A stretch of DNA of 64,000 nucleotides, taken from assembly GCA_963756525.1 (NCBI GenBank), contig CAVWNR010000009.1:434001-498000 (forward strand), read 5' to 3'. The first letter of the stretch is position 1. The number at the start of each line of letters is the position of its first letter. Position numbers and translations under genes: made by a program. A model generated the notes under the pieces. That model worked only from the letters and a program-made list of their open reading frames with translations, did no database searches and had not been told where the DNA came from. Below are positions 16,635-25,352 of the stretch, in pieces. This DNA comes from CAVWNR01 sp963756525 (GTDB taxonomy: Bacteria; Actinomycetota; Actinomycetes; Mycobacteriales; Jatrophihabitantaceae).

Positions 16635-17912
16635 TCAGCCGCTCTTCTCCGCGGTGTGCTGGATCTGGTCGAGCACACTCTTCGGGTCGCCGGTCATCGC
16701 CGTGCCGATGGTGTTCTGGACCTGGGTCTTCACCTGGGTCCAGGCCGGGCTGTTCGGGTACTGCACCGAGTTCGGCAGCGCCTTGAGGAACGGGCCGAAG
16801 ATCGGGTCGGAGGACATCGCCTGCACCGCCGAGTTCGTCGCCGGCAGCAGGTCGTACTCCTTGTCGAACTGGATCTGGTACTTGTCCTGGTAGACGAAGT
16901 CCAGGAACTTGGTGATCGCGTCCTTCTTCGACGAGTCGGTCTTGAAGACCTGGACGTTGTCGCACACGCCGAGCGTCTTGTCCAGCGGGCCGCTCTTGCC
17001 GGGAACCGGGACGGACGCCCAGTCGCTGGTGGTCAGCACCTTGTCAGTCTGGATCATCGGGATCAGCGCCGGGGAGCCCATCGCCATCCCGATCTGGCCC
17101 TGCGCGAACGGCGTCCAGACGTCGGCGGTGCGGTTCTTGGTGGCCGGGTTGGGCTCGGTGTCACCCGCCTGCACCATGCCCTTCAGGAACTGCAGCGCCT
17201 CGACATTCTGCGAGCTGTTGATCGTCCACTTGCCACTGGAGTCCTGGTAGCCACCGCCGTCGCCGAGGAACCACAGCAGCGCCTCGGCCTGCGCCTCCTC
17301 CGGTCCAAGCGGGAGCCCGTAGCCGACCTTCCCGCTCGCTGTCTTGATCTTGCCAGCGTCTGCCTTCACGTCGGCCCAGGTCTGCGGCGGGGAGCTGATG
17401 CCGGCCTGCTGGAAGAGCTTCTTGTTGTAGAACAGGGTGCGGGTGCTCGTAGTGAACGGCATGCCGTACTGCGTGCCGTTGTAACTGTCCAGCTTGGCGA
17501 ACACCGAGAGCAGGTTGTTGTACGTGTTCGAGGAGAGGATGTCCTTCGCCGAGTAGAGCAGCCCCGCCTGCGCGTAGTCCGGGAAGTAGTCGCCCTCGGT
17601 GATGTCGGGGTACTGCTTGTTCTGGACGAGCGTCTTGACCTTGCTGTCGAAGTCGTTCCAGTTGATGGTCTGGACCTTGACGGTGATGTTCGGGTTCGCC
17701 GCGTGGAAGTCGCTGGCGATGCCCTGCCAGTACTTGGTCGACGTGTTGGACGGGCCGGTGCCGTAGTCGGCGCCGATGAAGTTCAGCGTCACCGCGCCGC
17801 CGCTCGCGCCGCTGCTGCCGCCGCTGGAGCTCTTGTTCGATGAACTGCATGCGCTCACAGCCAGCAGGGCCGCCGCGCCGATCGCGACGCCGACCGCGAT
17901 ACCTCGCTTCAT
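16635..17912 (-). CDS. Sugar-binding lipoprotein of ABC importer (DasA-like)
   Basis: A 425-residue family 1 solute-binding protein. The signal peptide ends in the lipobox LLAVSACSSS (Cys about residue 22), followed by a Ser/Gly-rich linker. Sugar-binder motifs include YPDITEGDYFPDYAQAGLLY, QYGMPFTTSTRTLFYNKKLF and GQIGMAMGSPALIP. It heads the operon binding protein - permease - permease - SIS - nagA, and the dre site upstream plus NagA point to N-acetylglucosamine, chitobiose or a related amino sugar as ligand. No ATPase gene is nearby, so a shared MsiK-type ATPase is expected. Confidence 0.92.
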   Translation of the reverse strand: MKRGIAVGVAIGAAALLAVSACSSSNKSSSGGSSGASGGAVTLNFIGADYGTGPSNTSTKYWQGIASDFHAANPNITVKVQTINWNDFDSKVKTLVQNKQYPDITEGDYFPDYAQAGLLYSAKDILSSNTYNNLLSVFAKLDSYNGTQYGMPFTTSTRTLFYNKKLFQQAGISSPPQTWADVKADAGKIKTASGKVGYGLPLGPEEAQAEALLWFLGDGGGYQDSSGKWTINSSQNVEALQFLKGMVQAGDTEPNPATKNRTADVWTPFAQGQIGMAMGSPALIPMIQTDKVLTTSDWASVPVPGKSGPLDKTLGVCDNVQVFKTDSSKKDAITKFLDFVYQDKYQIQFDKEYDLLPATNSAVQAMSSDPIFGPFLKALPNSVQYPNSPAWTQVKTQVQNTIGTAMTGDPKSVLDQIQHTAEKSG

Positions 17913-18052
17913 GTGCCGCCTCTCTCTCGTGGTCCGTATCGATATGTGACGGTTACTGAGCGATCACCCGCCGAAGCGAGCAACTCTGCGCAGAGCATAG
18001 GCCCCGGGCACCGGACACTCAAGGCGCCCCGGACGCTACACCGAGAACCAGT

Positions 18053-18068
18053 ATTGGTCTAGACCACC
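18053..18068. promoter_or_regulatory. DasR-type operator (dre site)
   Basis: The 16-mer ATTGGTCTAGACCACC contains the full palindromic core TGGTCTAGACCA and matches 14 of 16 positions of the known dre consensus AGTGGTCTAGACCACT bound by the GntR-family regulator DasR/NagR. It lies 141 bp before the binding-protein start in the 216-bp gap separating the operon from ppx. In streptomycetes glucosamine-6-phosphate releases DasR from such sites, which fits the NagA/SIS gene content. No dasR gene is in the window. Confidence 0.85.
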
Positions 18069-18128
18069 TAGCTCGCAAGCTCAGCCAGGTCACGATTTGC
18101 CTGTCGTTTCGCCACGATGCGGCCCTGA

Positions 18129-19055
18129 TCAACCGGCCAGCGCCGCCGCGATCCCGTCCAGGATGTCGTGCTCGCTGGCGATGACCGCCGGCGCGCCGGT
18201 CGCCCGAACCAGGCGGTCCAGGATCAGCGCACCCCCGGCGATCACGTCGGCACGTCCGGGGTGCATCACCGGGAGCGCGGCACGCTGCGCGCGGGTCATG
18301 CCCAGCAGCCGCTCGCTGAGCGCGTGGACCTGCTCGGCGGTGACCGTCGAGCCGTGCACGGCGACCGGGTCGTAGGCGGGCAGGTTCAGTGCGATCGCGG
18401 CCAGCGTGGTCACCGTGCCGGCGACGCCGACGAAGGTGCGCGCCTCGCGCAGCGGCACGTCGTGCGCTGCGCCGGCGATGGCGGCGTCGATGTCGGCCGT
18501 CGTCGCCGCGACCTGCGCCGCAGTCGGCGGGTCGGCGCGCAGGTGCCGCTCGGTCATCCGCACACAGCCGATGTCCATGCTGTGCGCGCACAGCCCGCCC
18601 GTCCCGTCCCGCGTGCCGAAGACCAGCTCGGTCGAGCCGCCCCCGATGTCGGCGACGAGCAGCCGCCCCGGCGCGTCGGGCAGGCCGGCCACGGCGCCGG
18701 TGAACGACAGTGCGGCCTCCTCGGTTCCCGTGATCACTTCCGGGTCGACGCCGAGCACGCTGCGCACCATCGTCGCGAAGTCGTCCCGGTTGGCGGCGTC
18801 GCGGGTTGCGCTGGTCGCGACCATCCGGACCGCGTGCGTGCCGAGCGCCTCGATGGCGCCGGCGTATTCGGCGAGTGCGCCACGGGTGCGCTCGATCGCC
18901 TCGGGTGCGAGCCGGCCGGTGCGGTCGACGTCCTGGCCCAGCCGGACGATGCGCATCTCGCGCCGCACGTCGACCATCCGCCCGTCGACCCGGTCAGCGA
19001 TCAGCAGCCGTAGCGAGTTCGTGCCGCAGTCGATCGCGGCGACGCGGCTGGTCAC
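18129..19055 (-). CDS. ppx: Exopolyphosphatase / Ppx-GppA family phosphatase
   Basis: A 308-residue actin-fold hydrolase acting on polyphosphate or pppGpp in the cytoplasm. It has AAIDCGTNSLRLLIA (phosphate-1 loop), ATSATRDAANR, VITGTEEAALSFTGA and the LLVADIGGGSTELVFG phosphate-2 loop. It is the short actinobacterial form. The GTG at 19055 overlaps the DUF501 stop (GTGA), making it the distal gene of eno - ftsB-like - DUF501 - ppx. Confidence 0.92.
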   Translation of the reverse strand: MTSRVAAIDCGTNSLRLLIADRVDGRMVDVRREMRIVRLGQDVDRTGRLAPEAIERTRGALAEYAGAIEALGTHAVRMVATSATRDAANRDDFATMVRSVLGVDPEVITGTEEAALSFTGAVAGLPDAPGRLLVADIGGGSTELVFGTRDGTGGLCAHSMDIGCVRMTERHLRADPPTAAQVAATTADIDAAIAGAAHDVPLREARTFVGVAGTVTTLAAIALNLPAYDPVAVHGSTVTAEQVHALSERLLGMTRAQRAALPVMHPGRADVIAGGALILDRLVRATGAPAVIASEHDILDGIAAALAG

Positions 19056-19618
19056 GCCAACCCCTTTCCAGCCTCGCGCTGATCATGTTGTTCGTGCAGG
19101 ATTTCTGCACTTTTTGCATGATCATCGAAGGAGGAGGGTGGCAGGCACGGGCCGTCCGTCCACCACGGCCCGATCCGGTCCAGGGTCTCGTCGCCGAACG
19201 GGTTGACCCGGCGCCCTGCCGCCAGCGAGTGCGCGGCCAGGGCATGCAGGCACTTGACCCGGCCCGGCATCCCACCGGCGCTGACGCCCGCGATCTGCGC
19301 GACATGCTCCAGACGCTCGCGCCGGGCCAGGTACGACTCGTGCGCCGCCCGGTAGGCGGCGGCAAGGTCGGCGTTGGCCCGCAGCCGCGAACTCATCTCG
19401 CGCATCAGGCCGGACGCCTCGAGGCGGCCGATCGCCGCCGCCGCGCGTGGGCACGTCAAGTAGTAGAGCGTCGGAAACGGCGTGCCGTCGGGCAGCCGCG
19501 GCGCGGTCTCGACGACATCAGGGTTGCCGCACGGGCAGCGGTGCGCCACCGCCCGCATCGCCCGCGGCGCGCGGCCGAGCTGGCGCGCGACGGCGGCGCG
19601 GTCGGCCGCGTCGGTCAC
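19052..19618 (-). CDS. DUF501 domain-containing protein
   Basis: A 188-residue protein of the conserved actinobacterial DUF501 family, function unknown. It has paired cysteines in HRCPCGNPDVVE and YLTCPRAAAAIGRLEA, then SAGGMPGRVKCLHALAAHSL and NPFGDE. Start is GTG 19618, whose last bases overlap the stop of the FtsB-like gene (GTGA); its own stop overlaps the ppx start. The fixed position between ftsB-like and ppx genes is typical of actinobacteria. Confidence 0.9.
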   Translation of the reverse strand: MTDAADRAAVARQLGRAPRAMRAVAHRCPCGNPDVVETAPRLPDGTPFPTLYYLTCPRAAAAIGRLEASGLMREMSSRLRANADLAAAYRAAHESYLARRERLEHVAQIAGVSAGGMPGRVKCLHALAAHSLAAGRRVNPFGDETLDRIGPWWTDGPCLPPSSFDDHAKSAEILHEQHDQREAGKGLA

Positions 19619-20058
19619 GGCGAGGTGTCGGCGGCCTGCACGCTGCCCCACAATCGCTGGTTCCAGGTTTGGCCGGGCACGCGGGTGGCGCCGCTGTCGG
19701 CTTGCTTGGCGACCTCGGTGGGTGACTTCTGGCCGGGCGTGACCACGACGAACGTGGTGTCACCGGGCATGGCGTACTGCAGCCTGGCCCGAGCCTGCTG
19801 CTCGACGAAGGACGGATCGGACCACTGGGCGGCCTTCCGCTGCAGCTCGGTGAGCTCCTGCTGGCTCTGGCTGCGCTGCAGCTCCGCCTGGCGCAGCGCG
19901 CCCCGCGCGGCGAGGTAGCGGTGCAGCGGCGCGGCCAGCACGACGACGAGCAGCACGACTACCCCGGACAGCAGCAGCGCTCGCCCGGTGATGCCTCGGC
20001 GGGGCCGTCGCCGGCGGGGACGCCGCCGACACCGCCGCCGGGTCCATCGATCCAGCAT
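19615..20058 (-). CDS. FtsB/DivIC-like septum formation initiator
   Basis: A 147-residue bitopic membrane protein: a strongly basic cytoplasmic start (RWTRRRCRRRPRRRRPRRG), one membrane helix (LLLSGVVVLLVVVLAAPLHRYL), then an outside coiled coil (LRQAELQRSQSQQELTELQRK) and the family's typical ARARLQYAMPGDT block. It joins the FtsQ-FtsL divisome complex. It lies 6 bp after eno and overlaps DUF501. Confidence 0.92.
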   Translation of the reverse strand: MLDRWTRRRCRRRPRRRRPRRGITGRALLLSGVVVLLVVVLAAPLHRYLAARGALRQAELQRSQSQQELTELQRKAAQWSDPSFVEQQARARLQYAMPGDTTFVVVTPGQKSPTEVAKQADSGATRVPGQTWNQRLWGSVQAADTSP

Positions 20059-20064
20059 CGCCGG

Positions 20065-21378
20065 TCAGTCCGCGCTCAAGATGCCGACGCCCGCTTCACC
20101 CGGCTCCTCGAAGCGGGGGAACGCTCCGACGCCGGCGTAGCGCGCCGCGTCGTCGAGCTCCTCCTCAATCCGCAGCAGCTGGTTGTACTTGGCGACCCGC
20201 TCGCTGCGGGCCGGGGCGCCGGACTTGATCTGGCCGCAGTTCAGCGCGACGGCCAGATCGGCGATGGTGGTGTCTTCGGTCTCGCCGGAGCGGTGGCTCA
20301 TCATGCAGCGGTAACCGTGCCGGTGCGCGAGCTCGACGGCGTCGAAGGTCTCGGTGAGCGTGCCGATCTGGTTCACCTTCACCAGCAGGGCGTTGGCCGC
20401 ACCGTTGGCGATGCCGCGGCCGAGCCGGTCCGGGTTGGTGACGAAGAGGTCGTCGCCGACGATCTGCACGGCGTCGTCGAGCTGCTCGGTGAGCGCGATC
20501 CAGCCGGCCCAGTCCTCCTCGGCGAGGGGATCCTCCAGTGAGACGACCGGGTAGTCGGCCAGCAGCGAGCGGTAGTAGGCAGTCATCTGGTCGGCGGTCT
20601 TCGCGCCGCCCTCGAACTGGTAGGCGCCGTCGCGATAGAACTCGGTGGCCGCGGCGTCGAGCGCGATGGCGATGTCGGACCCGGCCGCGAACCCCGCCTT
20701 GCCGACCGCCTCGAGGATCAGGTCGACGGCCGCCCGGTTGGAATCGAGGTTCGGCGCGAATCCGCCCTCGTCGCCGAGTCCGGTCGCCAGCCCCTTGCTC
20801 TTCAGGACGCCCTTGAGCGCGTGATAGGTCTCGGCGCCCCAGCGGACGGCCTCGGCGAACGTCGGCGCGCCGATCGGGGCGATCATGAACTCCTGCACGT
20901 CCACGTTCGAGTCCGCGTGCGCGCCGCCGTTGAGGATGTTCATCATCGGTACCGGCATCAGATGGGCGTTCGGGCCGCCGAGGTAGCGGAACAACGGCAG
21001 CTCGGCGGAGTCCGCGGCCGCCCTGGCGACCGCGAGCGAGACGCCGAGGATGGCATTGGCGCCGAGCCGGCTCTTGTCCGGCGTGGTATCCAGCTCGGTC
21101 AGCGCGGCGTCGACCAGGCGCTGCTCGCTCGCCTCGAAGCCGACCAACTCGGGCCCGATCGTGTCGAGGACGGCGGCCACCGCCTGCTGCACACCCTTGC
21201 CGCCGTAGCGATCTCCGCCGTCGCGCAGCTCGACCGCTTCGAACGCGCCGGTGGACGCGCCGCTCGGCACGGCGGCACGGGCGAGCGTTCCGTCGTCGAG
21301 CGCGACCTCCACCTCGACGGTCGGGTTTCCGCGGGAGTCCAGGATCTCGCGTGCGCCTACGGCTTCAATGGTGGCCAC
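20065..21378 (-). CDS. eno: Enolase
   Basis: A 437-residue glycolytic enzyme converting 2-phosphoglycerate to phosphoenolpyruvate. Motifs: AREILDSRGNPTVEVEV, VPSGASTGAFEAVELRDG, MPVPMMNILNGGAHADSNVD, GDEGGFAPNL, LEDPLAEEDW, VGDDLFVTNP, LVKVNQIGTLTE and SHRSGETEDTTIADLAV, covering Mg ligands and the catalytic Lys. Full length. First gene of the division/phosphatase cluster. Confidence 0.97.
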   Translation of the reverse strand: MATIEAVGAREILDSRGNPTVEVEVALDDGTLARAAVPSGASTGAFEAVELRDGGDRYGGKGVQQAVAAVLDTIGPELVGFEASEQRLVDAALTELDTTPDKSRLGANAILGVSLAVARAAADSAELPLFRYLGGPNAHLMPVPMMNILNGGAHADSNVDVQEFMIAPIGAPTFAEAVRWGAETYHALKGVLKSKGLATGLGDEGGFAPNLDSNRAAVDLILEAVGKAGFAAGSDIAIALDAAATEFYRDGAYQFEGGAKTADQMTAYYRSLLADYPVVSLEDPLAEEDWAGWIALTEQLDDAVQIVGDDLFVTNPDRLGRGIANGAANALLVKVNQIGTLTETFDAVELAHRHGYRCMMSHRSGETEDTTIADLAVALNCGQIKSGAPARSERVAKYNQLLRIEEELDDAARYAGVGAFPRFEEPGEAGVGILSAD

Positions 21379-21465
21379 AGCTGCGGGATCCTCTCGTCGG
21401 GGCGTTTCCCCGCCGAGCCTATCCGGGCAGCACCGCGCGGAGGCGCAGCCCCGCCGCGCCCGCCG

Positions 21466-21969
21466 CTACTCGCCGGTCGAGCCGTCGATCGACTCGCGCA
21501 GCAGGTCCGCGTGGCCGTTGTGCCGCGCGTACTCCTCGATCATGTGCGCGAGGATCCAGCGCAGCGAGAACGTCTCGCCCTTCTCCTGGCTGAACGCGTC
21601 GCCCAGGTCGTGCGCCGCGATCATCTCGTCGGCGTAGGCGATCTCGGCGCGCCAGTCGGCGTAGGCGCGCCCGACCAGGGCAGGATCCGCGATCGCGCCG
21701 TCGAACTCGAGGTTGGGCTCCTCCTCGGTCCAGTAGATGCCGCGGCTCTCGGTGCGCCGAACGTCGCGGAACCAGCCGCGCTCGACTTCGGCGGCGTGCC
21801 GCAGCAGGCCGAGCAGCGACAGCGCCGAGGGCGGGACGGCGCGGGCCGCGAGTTGCTCGGCAGAAAGGCCTTCGCACTTCCAGGCCAGCGTGGCGCGCTG
21901 GTAGGTCAGGAAGCCGAGCAGCGTGGCCTTCTCATCGGCGGTGTGCGGGGGTTCGCGGCGATCGGTCAT
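21466..21969 (-). CDS. DinB family protein (DUF664)
   Basis: A 167-residue four-helix-bundle protein of the DinB/YfiT superfamily, which in actinobacteria includes metal-dependent thiol transferases. Features: LGLLRHAAEVERGWF with the first metal His and ILAHMIEEYARHNGHADLLRE with the other two His ligands. ATG at 21969 is the start; upstream in-frame sequence runs through a terminator hairpin and is not coding. The substrate is unknown. Confidence 0.88.
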   Translation of the reverse strand: MTDRREPPHTADEKATLLGFLTYQRATLAWKCEGLSAEQLAARAVPPSALSLLGLLRHAAEVERGWFRDVRRTESRGIYWTEEEPNLEFDGAIADPALVGRAYADWRAEIAYADEMIAAHDLGDAFSQEKGETFSLRWILAHMIEEYARHNGHADLLRESIDGSTGE

Positions 21970-22008
21970 GTGCCTGATCGTCGCAGCCCGGCGTCTTCCT
22001 CGCGATCT

Positions 22009-22046
22009 AGTTGCGCATCCGTCACGCATTGAACGGATCCGCAACT
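22009..22046 (-). terminator. Stem-loop after mazG
   Basis: Arms AGTTGCGCATCCGT (22009-22022) and ACGGATCCGCAACT (22033-22046) pair in 13 of 14 positions around a 10-base loop. The hairpin lies 4 bp beyond the mazG stop and 40 bp before the DinB start, on a unidirectional stretch, so it probably ends mazG transcription. There is no U-run after it. Confidence 0.6.
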
Positions 22047-22049
22047 GGA

Positions 22050-22691
22050 TCACGTTCGCTGGGCCTCCGCGGAGCGGATGCGGTCGCGATACGCGCGCGC
22101 CGTCTCGCGCAGCGCCTGCTCGGGATCCTCGCCGGCGGCGACCGCCTCGCGGACGAGCGCGAAGAGCCGCTCACCGATCCCGTCCACAGCGCCGGGCGCC
22201 TCGAGCGGGATGCCGGCACGCTGCGATCGGGCCACCAGTTTGGCGGCCAGCGCCAGCGCGGGCTGGCCCATCGGCACGCCGTCGGTGACCGACGCCCGGC
22301 CCTTCTCCGCCGCCTTGAGCCGCTCCCAGTTCTCGTTGAGCTCCCCCGTGCCTATAGTGCCGGCGCTCATCGCCAGATCGCCGAAGACGTGCGGGTGCCG
22401 GTGGATCAGCTTGGCGACCAGGTCGCCGGCGACGTCCTCGATCGTGAACCGCTGGGTCTCTGGCAACTCCTCGGCCAGGCGGGCATGGAAGAGCACCTGT
22501 AGCAGCAGGTCGCCGAGCTCTTCACGCAGCAGCGCCACGTCGTCGGTCTCGATCGCCTCGAGCGTCTCGTAAGTCTCCTCGAGCAGGTAACGCCCCAGCG
22601 AGCGGTGGGTCTGCGCGGCGTCCCACGGGCAGCCCCCCGGCGAGCGGAGCCGGTCCATCACCTCGACCGCGCGCTGCAGCTGCGAGGTCAT
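22050..22691 (-). CDS. mazG: Nucleoside triphosphate pyrophosphohydrolase MazG
   Basis: A 213-residue all-alpha NTP-PPase that hydrolyses (d)NTPs to NMP and PPi and limits damage from non-canonical nucleotides. Motifs: MDRLRSPGGCPWDAAQTHRS, LLEETYETLEAIE and LREELGDLLLQVLFHARLA (EExxE...ExxD metal site), RHPHVFGD and NWERLKAAEKG. The length fits a single MazG domain plus a C-terminal helical part. It lies 8 bp after the SurA-like lipoprotein gene. Confidence 0.93.
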   Translation of the reverse strand: MTSQLQRAVEVMDRLRSPGGCPWDAAQTHRSLGRYLLEETYETLEAIETDDVALLREELGDLLLQVLFHARLAEELPETQRFTIEDVAGDLVAKLIHRHPHVFGDLAMSAGTIGTGELNENWERLKAAEKGRASVTDGVPMGQPALALAAKLVARSQRAGIPLEAPGAVDGIGERLFALVREAVAAGEDPEQALRETARAYRDRIRSAEAQRT

Positions 22692-22699
22692 CGCCCGGC

Positions 22700-23308
22700 T
22701 CAGCCGGCGGGCGTCGCCGTGGCGGCGGACGTGTTGAGGGTGAGGAACGGTGGGGCCTGCGGCGTGCCCAGGTTGAGCGACTTCTCGTCCCAGACCCCGT
22801 AACGCGGGTTGGCCTGCACCGGCATGTCGAGCTTGTGGATGGCGTCGACGACGGGCTGGTCGCTCGTGGTGACGTGCAGGCGGGTCCGCAGGATGTTGAG
22901 CTGCACGTTCTCGTTGAGGATGACCGGCTCGAAGCTGGAGGTGAACCCGGCGGTGGTCAGCGACTTGGTCACCTGGTCCTCGCTGCTGCCGCTGAGCAGC
23001 TGCTGGCGAGCGGCGGCCGTCTCCGGGCCGGTGGGCGGGCCACCGTTGGCGTTCAGCGCCGCGGTGAACAGATCGGTGAGGATGAGCGTGTTCAGGACCA
23101 GGTTTCGAGGTACGACGGTCGACGTGGAACCGTCCTGGTTCTGCACCGGGTACGGGCTCGATTGCGGCGTCAGGTACTGGTCCACGCTCGACTCGGAGAT
23201 GCGCTGGTCGCCGACGATGGCGGCGGCCCCGGCCTTCGGCTGGCAGGCGGTCAGGCCGAAACCCGCGGCGACTACCGCGACGAGCGCGCAGGCCTTGCGG
23301 AACTTCAC
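22700..23308 (-). CDS. SurA N-terminal-like lipoprotein
   Basis: A 202-residue secreted lipoprotein with lipobox FGLTACQ (Cys about residue 22). It has an N-terminal SurA-like region (VGDQRISESSVDQYL) but no PPIase domain can be seen, so it may be a chaperone rather than an isomerase. GTG at 23308 is chosen since AGGAG lies 11 bases upstream. Its place between mfd and mazG is the usual one in actinobacteria, here with sugar-nucleotide genes inserted. Confidence 0.85.
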   Translation of the reverse strand: MKFRKACALVAVVAAGFGLTACQPKAGAAAIVGDQRISESSVDQYLTPQSSPYPVQNQDGSTSTVVPRNLVLNTLILTDLFTAALNANGGPPTGPETAAARQQLLSGSSEDQVTKSLTTAGFTSSFEPVILNENVQLNILRTRLHVTTSDQPVVDAIHKLDMPVQANPRYGVWDEKSLNLGTPQAPPFLTLNTSAATATPAG

Positions 23309-23402
23309 GGCGTTCGAGACTCCTGGTCCGGTCGGGACGACTGCCGGAAGCCTCTCACGGCCGGTTCGCCGCCGTTCAGCCGGACGCCATGGGGCGACGA
23401 CA

Positions 23403-24380
23403 CTACGCGGGCGCGGCCGGCTGGTGCTGCCAGGCCCACCAGGCGCTGGCCACCATGTCGTCGAGGTTGCGGCTGGCGCGCCAGCCCAGGTCCGCGGCGA
23501 TGCGGTCGACCGCGCCGACCACCCGTGCCGGGTCGCCCGCGCGGCGTCCCTCGATCCGCGGCGGCAGCTCGATGCCGGTGATCCGCCGCATCGCGTCGAG
23601 CACCTGCAGTACGGACGCTCCCTCGCCGCGGCCCAAGTTGTAGACGGCAGCGACGTCCTGCCCGGCGTCCAGGCGTCGGGCGACCGCGACGTGGGCGTCG
23701 GCGATGTCGGCCACGTGCACGTAGTCGCGCACACAGCTCCCGTCCGGCGTGGGGTAGTCGGCACCGTAGACCGACGGGCGCTCGCCGGCCGTGAGAGCAC
23801 GCAACACCCTTGGGAACAGGTTGTTCTGCCCGCGGTCAGCCAGGTGCGGCGCGCCGGCGCCGACCACGTTGAAGTAGCGCAGCGACGTCTGGCGCAGCGT
23901 CGGCCGGGTGTGCGCGACGTCGCGCAGCAGCCACTCGCTGACCACCTTGGTCTGTCCGTACGGGCTCTCCGGCCGGGCTGGCTCGTCCTCGGTGACGAGC
24001 TGCGCGGTGGGCGTCCCGTACCAGGACGCGCTGGACGACAGGATGAACCGGTCCAGGCCGCGCTGGATCACCGCCTCGAGCAGTACTTGCATCCCGGTGA
24101 CGTTCGCCCGGTAGTAGGCCAGTGGCTCCGCGACCGAGACGTCGGCCGCCTTGCGGCCGGCCAGGTGCATCACGCCGGTGATCCGGTGCTCGTCCAGCGT
24201 GCGGCCGACCGCGTCGGCGTCGGTGACCGACGCCTGGACGAACGGCACCTCCGCGGGCACGTTCGAGCGGCTGCCCGTCGACAGGTTGTCGAGCACGACG
24301 ACGTCGGTGCCGGCGGCGCGAAAGGCGATCACGACGTGTGATCCGACGTATCCGGCGCCCCCCGTCAGCAGCCAGCTCAC
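23403..24380 (-). CDS. galE: UDP-glucose 4-epimerase
   Basis: A 325-residue extended short-chain dehydrogenase that interconverts UDP-glucose and UDP-galactose. It has the NAD motif TGGAGYVGSHVVIAF, LDNLSTGSRSNVP, SSSASWYGTPTAQLV, the catalytic YGQTK, SLRYFNVVGA and DGSCVRDYVHVADIADAHV. GTG at 24380 overlaps the stop of the preceding decarboxylase gene (GTGA). It could feed the polysaccharide island further downstream. Confidence 0.93.
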   Translation of the reverse strand: MSWLLTGGAGYVGSHVVIAFRAAGTDVVVLDNLSTGSRSNVPAEVPFVQASVTDADAVGRTLDEHRITGVMHLAGRKAADVSVAEPLAYYRANVTGMQVLLEAVIQRGLDRFILSSSASWYGTPTAQLVTEDEPARPESPYGQTKVVSEWLLRDVAHTRPTLRQTSLRYFNVVGAGAPHLADRGQNNLFPRVLRALTAGERPSVYGADYPTPDGSCVRDYVHVADIADAHVAVARRLDAGQDVAAVYNLGRGEGASVLQVLDAMRRITGIELPPRIEGRRAGDPARVVGAVDRIAADLGWRASRNLDDMVASAWWAWQHQPAAPA

Positions 24381-25327
24381 CCCGTCGTTTTGAAGTACTC
24401 GACGGTTCGGGCGAGCCCTTCGTCCAGCGGCACGGTCGGCTGCCAGCCCAACAGCTCGCGCGCCCGGCCGATGTCGGGCCGGCGGCGCACCGGGTCGTCC
24501 TGCGGCAGCGGCCGGTATTCGATCGTCCCGTCTCCGCCGACCAGGCCGAGCACCTTCTTCGCCAACTCCAGCATGGTGAACTCGCCCGGGTTGCCGAGAT
24601 TGATCGGTCCGGTCACCTCCGGTGCGGTGTTCATCAGCCGGATCAACCCGTCCACCAGGTCGTCGACGTAGCAGAACGAGCGGGTTTGCGAGCCGTCGCC
24701 GAAGACGGTGAGCGGTTGACCGCGCAGCGCCTGGACGATAAAGCTGGACACCACCCGCCCGTCGTCGGCGAGCATGTGCGGTCCGTAGGTGTTGAAGATC
24801 CTTGCGACCTTGATCGGCATATCGTGCTGGCGGCGGTAGTCGAAGAACAGCGTCTCGGCGCAGCGCTTGCCCTCGTCGTAGCACGAGCGGATGCCGATCG
24901 GGTTCACGTTGCCCCAGTACGACTCCTCCTGCGGATGCACGGCCGGGTCGCCGTAGATCTCCGACGTGGACGAGAGCAGGATCCGCGCGCCGGTGCGCTT
25001 GGCCAAGCCCAGCATGTTGATCGAGCCGTGCACGCAGGTCTTGGTCGTCTGCACCGGGTCGCGCTGGTAGTAGATCGGCGACGCCGGACAGGCCAGGTGG
25101 AAGATCTGGTCGACTTCGACGTAGAGCGGGAACGTCACGTCGTGGCGCATCAGTTCGAAGCGCGGCTCGGCCAGCAAGTCGAGGACGTTGTGCCGCGTAC
25201 TGGAGTAGAAGTTGTCGACCACGAGCACGTCGTGGCCCAACGCCAGCAGCCGCCGGCACAGGTGCGAGCCGATGAACCCCGCTCCCCCCGTGACCAGAAT
25301 GCGTTGTGGTTTCGAGTCGGTCGACAC
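24377..25327 (-). CDS. UDP-glucuronate decarboxylase (UDP-xylose synthase-like)
   Basis: A 316-residue extended SDR enzyme. Motifs are those of UXS: LVTGGAGFIGSHLCRRLLAL, VVDNFYSSTRHNVLDLL, HLACPASPIYYQRDPVQTTK, SSTSEIYGDPAVHPQ, catalytic SCYDEGKRCAETL, ARIFNTYGPHM, DGSQTRSFCYVDDLVDGLIR and INLGNPGEFTMLELA. It would make UDP-xylose from UDP-glucuronate. Start GTG at 25327. Translationally coupled to galE, so UDP-pentose and UDP-hexose supply are linked. Confidence 0.9.
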   Translation of the reverse strand: MSTDSKPQRILVTGGAGFIGSHLCRRLLALGHDVLVVDNFYSSTRHNVLDLLAEPRFELMRHDVTFPLYVEVDQIFHLACPASPIYYQRDPVQTTKTCVHGSINMLGLAKRTGARILLSSTSEIYGDPAVHPQEESYWGNVNPIGIRSCYDEGKRCAETLFFDYRRQHDMPIKVARIFNTYGPHMLADDGRVVSSFIVQALRGQPLTVFGDGSQTRSFCYVDDLVDGLIRLMNTAPEVTGPINLGNPGEFTMLELAKKVLGLVGGDGTIEYRPLPQDDPVRRRPDIGRARELLGWQPTVPLDEGLARTVEYFKTTG

Positions 25328-25352
25328 GCGCGGAGCCTAGCCGACCGGCGGA

